64,000 bases of DNA, taken from NCBI RefSeq assembly GCF_004364585.1, contig NZ_SOAN01000006.1, forward strand, positions 62,001 to 126,000, given 5' to 3'. Each line of letters starts with the position of its first letter. Within the stretch, counting starts at the first letter, position 1. Positions 62,672 to 64,000 of this stretch are shown here, one piece after another. Source of the DNA: Nesterenkonia aurantiaca. GTDB taxonomy: Bacteria > Actinomycetota > Actinomycetes > Actinomycetales > Micrococcaceae. The notes under the pieces are model-generated. The model did not search any database and was not told the DNA's origin. It was given only the letters and a program-made list of their open reading frames with translations. A program made the position numbers and the translations under genes.

Positions 62672-62993
62672 TAGACTGAACAGGCATTCTCCGGATATTC
62701 CCGTTTTCTCTTGCTGACTCCGAGCGTGCCTCATCCACATGGGGCCGGAAGCTCGTTGAGGGTTGTGTGTATCCACGGGTCGACTCCGGAGCCGACAAGC
62801 CGGCCGAGTCCCTGTGACTGATCCAGTCCCGTCCTAGAACCTTAAGCAACCTGCCCTGCCCATGCAGATGCTGCGTGCAGTGCCCTTCGGCATGCCCAGC
62901 CTCTTCGAGCAGCGGTGGTTGATTGCGCAGGTCTTCTGGGACTGGATCTTCAGCGGGTCCTCTCGGTCGCATGACATGTGACGAGGAGTCAAC
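62672..62993 (+). promoter_or_regulatory. Promoter and about 310-base leader of the DEAD-box helicase gene
   Basis: TAGACT at 62672-62677, flanked by the same GGCTAGACTGAAC context as near the menC promoter, is a good -10 box. It puts the transcription start near 62684, about 310 bases before the helicase start. This is far longer than the leaders of neighbouring genes. The leader holds a six-codon frame at 62739-62759 and the 39-codon small ORF described next. No terminator hairpin with a T-run is seen in it. Confidence 0.55.
62862..62981 (+). CDS. Candidate 39-residue leader ORF upstream of the helicase gene
   Basis: The frame starts MQMLRAVPFGMPSLFEQR and ends DWIFSGSSRSHDM, stopping 12 bases before the helicase ATG. 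About 85% of its third codon positions are G or C, well above what the surrounding leader would give by chance. No strong Shine-Dalgarno site precedes it. It could be a regulatory leader peptide coupled to helicase translation, or a small protein in its own right. No family is recognised. Confidence 0.45.
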   Translation: MQMLRAVPFGMPSLFEQRWLIAQVFWDWIFSGSSRSHDM

Positions 62994-64000
62994 ATGACGA
63001 TCCAGGACCACAACTCCGCAGAGCCGAACCCGGCCGAGGCCGAGACCGCCGCTGCAGCCCAGGCCGCAGCCACCACCGAGTCTGGCGCGACGCAGACTCC
63101 GGAGACTGCCACCCCCTCTGAGTCGGCCCCGGCCGAGGCCGAGGCTGCGCCGATCGTGACCGAGGCTCCGGTCACGGTCGCTCCCGCAGCTCCCGCAGAG
63201 CAGGCCCCTGCCGAGGAGGCTCCCGCAGCTCCCGCGGAGCAGGCCCCTGCCGAGGAGGCTCCCGCAGCTCCCGCGGAGCAGGCCCCTGCCGAGGAGGCTC
63301 CCGCAGCTCCCGCAGAGCAGGCCCCGAAGGCCGCTGAGCAGGCGCCCAAGGCCGAGGAGGAGCCGACCGGCCCGAAGTTCTCCGAACTGGGCCTGGACGC
63401 CCGAGTGCTGCAGTCGGTGACCAAGCTCGGCTACGAGACCCCTTCCCCGATCCAGGCACAGACCATCCCGCTGCTGAGCCAGGGTCGCGACGTCGTCGGC
63501 CTCGCCCAGACCGGCACCGGCAAGACCGCGGCCTTCGCGCTGCCGGCGCTGTCCCACATGGCTCGCGCCAACGACGCCGGAGAGCTGGGGAACTCCCCCT
63601 CGACCCTGGTGCTCGCCCCCACCCGTGAGCTGGCCATCCAGGTCGCCGAGGCGTTCGCCACCTACGCCCAGGGCGTTCCAGGCATCACCGTGCTGCCGAT
63701 CTACGGCGGCTCCCCCTACGGCCCGCAGCTCGAGGGCCTGCGTCGCGGCGCCCACGTCGTCGTCGGCACCCCCGGCCGCGTCATCGACCACATGACCCGC
63801 GGATCGCTGAACCTCTCCACGATCAAGCACCTGGTGCTCGATGAGGCCGACGAGATGCTGCGCATGGGCTTCGCCGAGGAGGTGGACCAGATCCTGGCCC
63901 GCACCCCGAAGACCAAGCAGGTCGCCCTGTTCTCCGCCACGATGCCCAAGGCGATCCGCCGGATCTCCGCGGACTACCTCAACGATCCGGTCGAGGTCTC
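62994..64000 (+). CDS. DEAD-box RNA helicase, N-terminal part (continues past the window)
   Basis: The 335 visible residues start with about 120 low-complexity Ala/Glu/Pro/Thr residues. The helicase core follows: Q motif (FSELGLDARVLQSV, TPSPIQAQTIP), Walker A AQTGTGKT, PTRELAIQV, GTPGRVIDH, the DEAD box VLDEADEML and motif III SATMP. It is of the DeaD/CsdA type and should remodel RNA, for example in ribosome assembly or cold stress. GAGGAG precedes the ATG. The C-terminus lies outside the window. Confidence 0.95.
   Translation, partial: MTIQDHNSAEPNPAEAETAAAAQAAATTESGATQTPETATPSESAPAEAEAAPIVTEAPVTVAPAAPAEQAPAEEAPAAPAEQAPAEEAPAAPAEQAPAEEAPAAPAEQAPKAAEQAPKAEEEPTGPKFSELGLDARVLQSVTKLGYETPSPIQAQTIPLLSQGRDVVGLAQTGTGKTAAFALPALSHMARANDAGELGNSPSTLVLAPTRELAIQVAEAFATYAQGVPGITVLPIYGGSPYGPQLEGLRRGAHVVVGTPGRVIDHMTRGSLNLSTIKHLVLDEADEMLRMGFAEEVDQILARTPKTKQVALFSATMPKAIRRISADYLNDPVEV
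63180..63323. repeat. 39-bp tandem repeat in the helicase gene
   Basis: Just over three and a half units of 39 bases encode a repeated 13-residue block (APAAPAEQAPAEE) in the disordered N-terminus. Units differ by single bases, so recent expansion or contraction is likely. Confidence 0.9.

Noticed and set aside
63180-63323. Regular repeats that could suggest a CRISPR array
   Set aside because: Units are contiguous without spacers and encode an in-frame repeated peptide in the helicase.

Overview
The window is a gene-dense, high-GC stretch of an actinobacterial chromosome. Gene content and order point to Micrococcales, most likely a Micrococcaceae member close to Nesterenkonia or Arthrobacter. 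The reasons are a menaquinone pathway scattered over 35 kb, a ResA-CcdA-ResB-CcsB cytochrome c block behind a histidine phosphatase, DUF4229 and DUF6350 proteins, and many transcripts that look leaderless. This placement is inference from gene content; no rRNA is present. No phage, transposase, integrase or CRISPR array was seen.

Layout. 1-9.4 kb: housekeeping and envelope genes (flavin-reductase-like fragment, rubrerythrin-VIT metal transporter, inositol monophosphatase, App1-type phosphatase, mannosyltransferase-like GT4, TauE/SafE permease, DUF6350 membrane protein, purN). 9.5-14.7 kb: cytochrome c maturation system II. 14.7-18.9 kb: menA, menE and small membrane proteins. 19.2-29.7 kb: an accessory-looking block that splits the men genes. 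It holds a 983-residue FAD/Fe-S D-lactate-dehydrogenase-like protein, a 3Fe-4S ferredoxin, a phosphatidylcholine synthase, an FdhF/YdeP-type molybdopterin oxidoreductase, an oxalate/formate-family transporter and a double-hotdog thioesterase. A fragment of a second thioesterase copy sits at the other side of the formate genes. 29.9-36 kb: menB, tenA, DUF2332, a methyltransferase and oligopeptidase B. 36-40 kb: a two-component system next to a fatty acid desaturase. 40-43.6 kb: two PAP2 phosphatases, a small secreted peptide and an MBL hydrolase. 43.6-50 kb: menC, menD, menF, menG and polyprenyl diphosphate synthase. 50-62.6 kb: HIT, FprA, HtpX, Na/Pi symporter, YajQ, a MocR-like protein, tRNA-Tyr, thioredoxin, an AlkA-like glycosylase, and the transsulfuration pair cbs-metB with a MOSC gene. 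62.6-64 kb: a DEAD-box helicase gene that runs off the end, behind a long leader.

How it fits together. Much of the window serves a menaquinone-based respiratory chain. The men genes and prenyl synthase make the quinone, the Res/Ccs block attaches haem to cytochrome c, and the lactate and formate oxidoreductases could feed electrons in. The points most worth following are: a DesK/DesR-like module with a perfect 22-bp palindrome before the desaturase; a MocR-type regulator lacking the PLP lysine; a 39-codon small ORF in the helicase leader; direct repeats flanking the formate genes; and a small Cys/Gly-rich secreted peptide.
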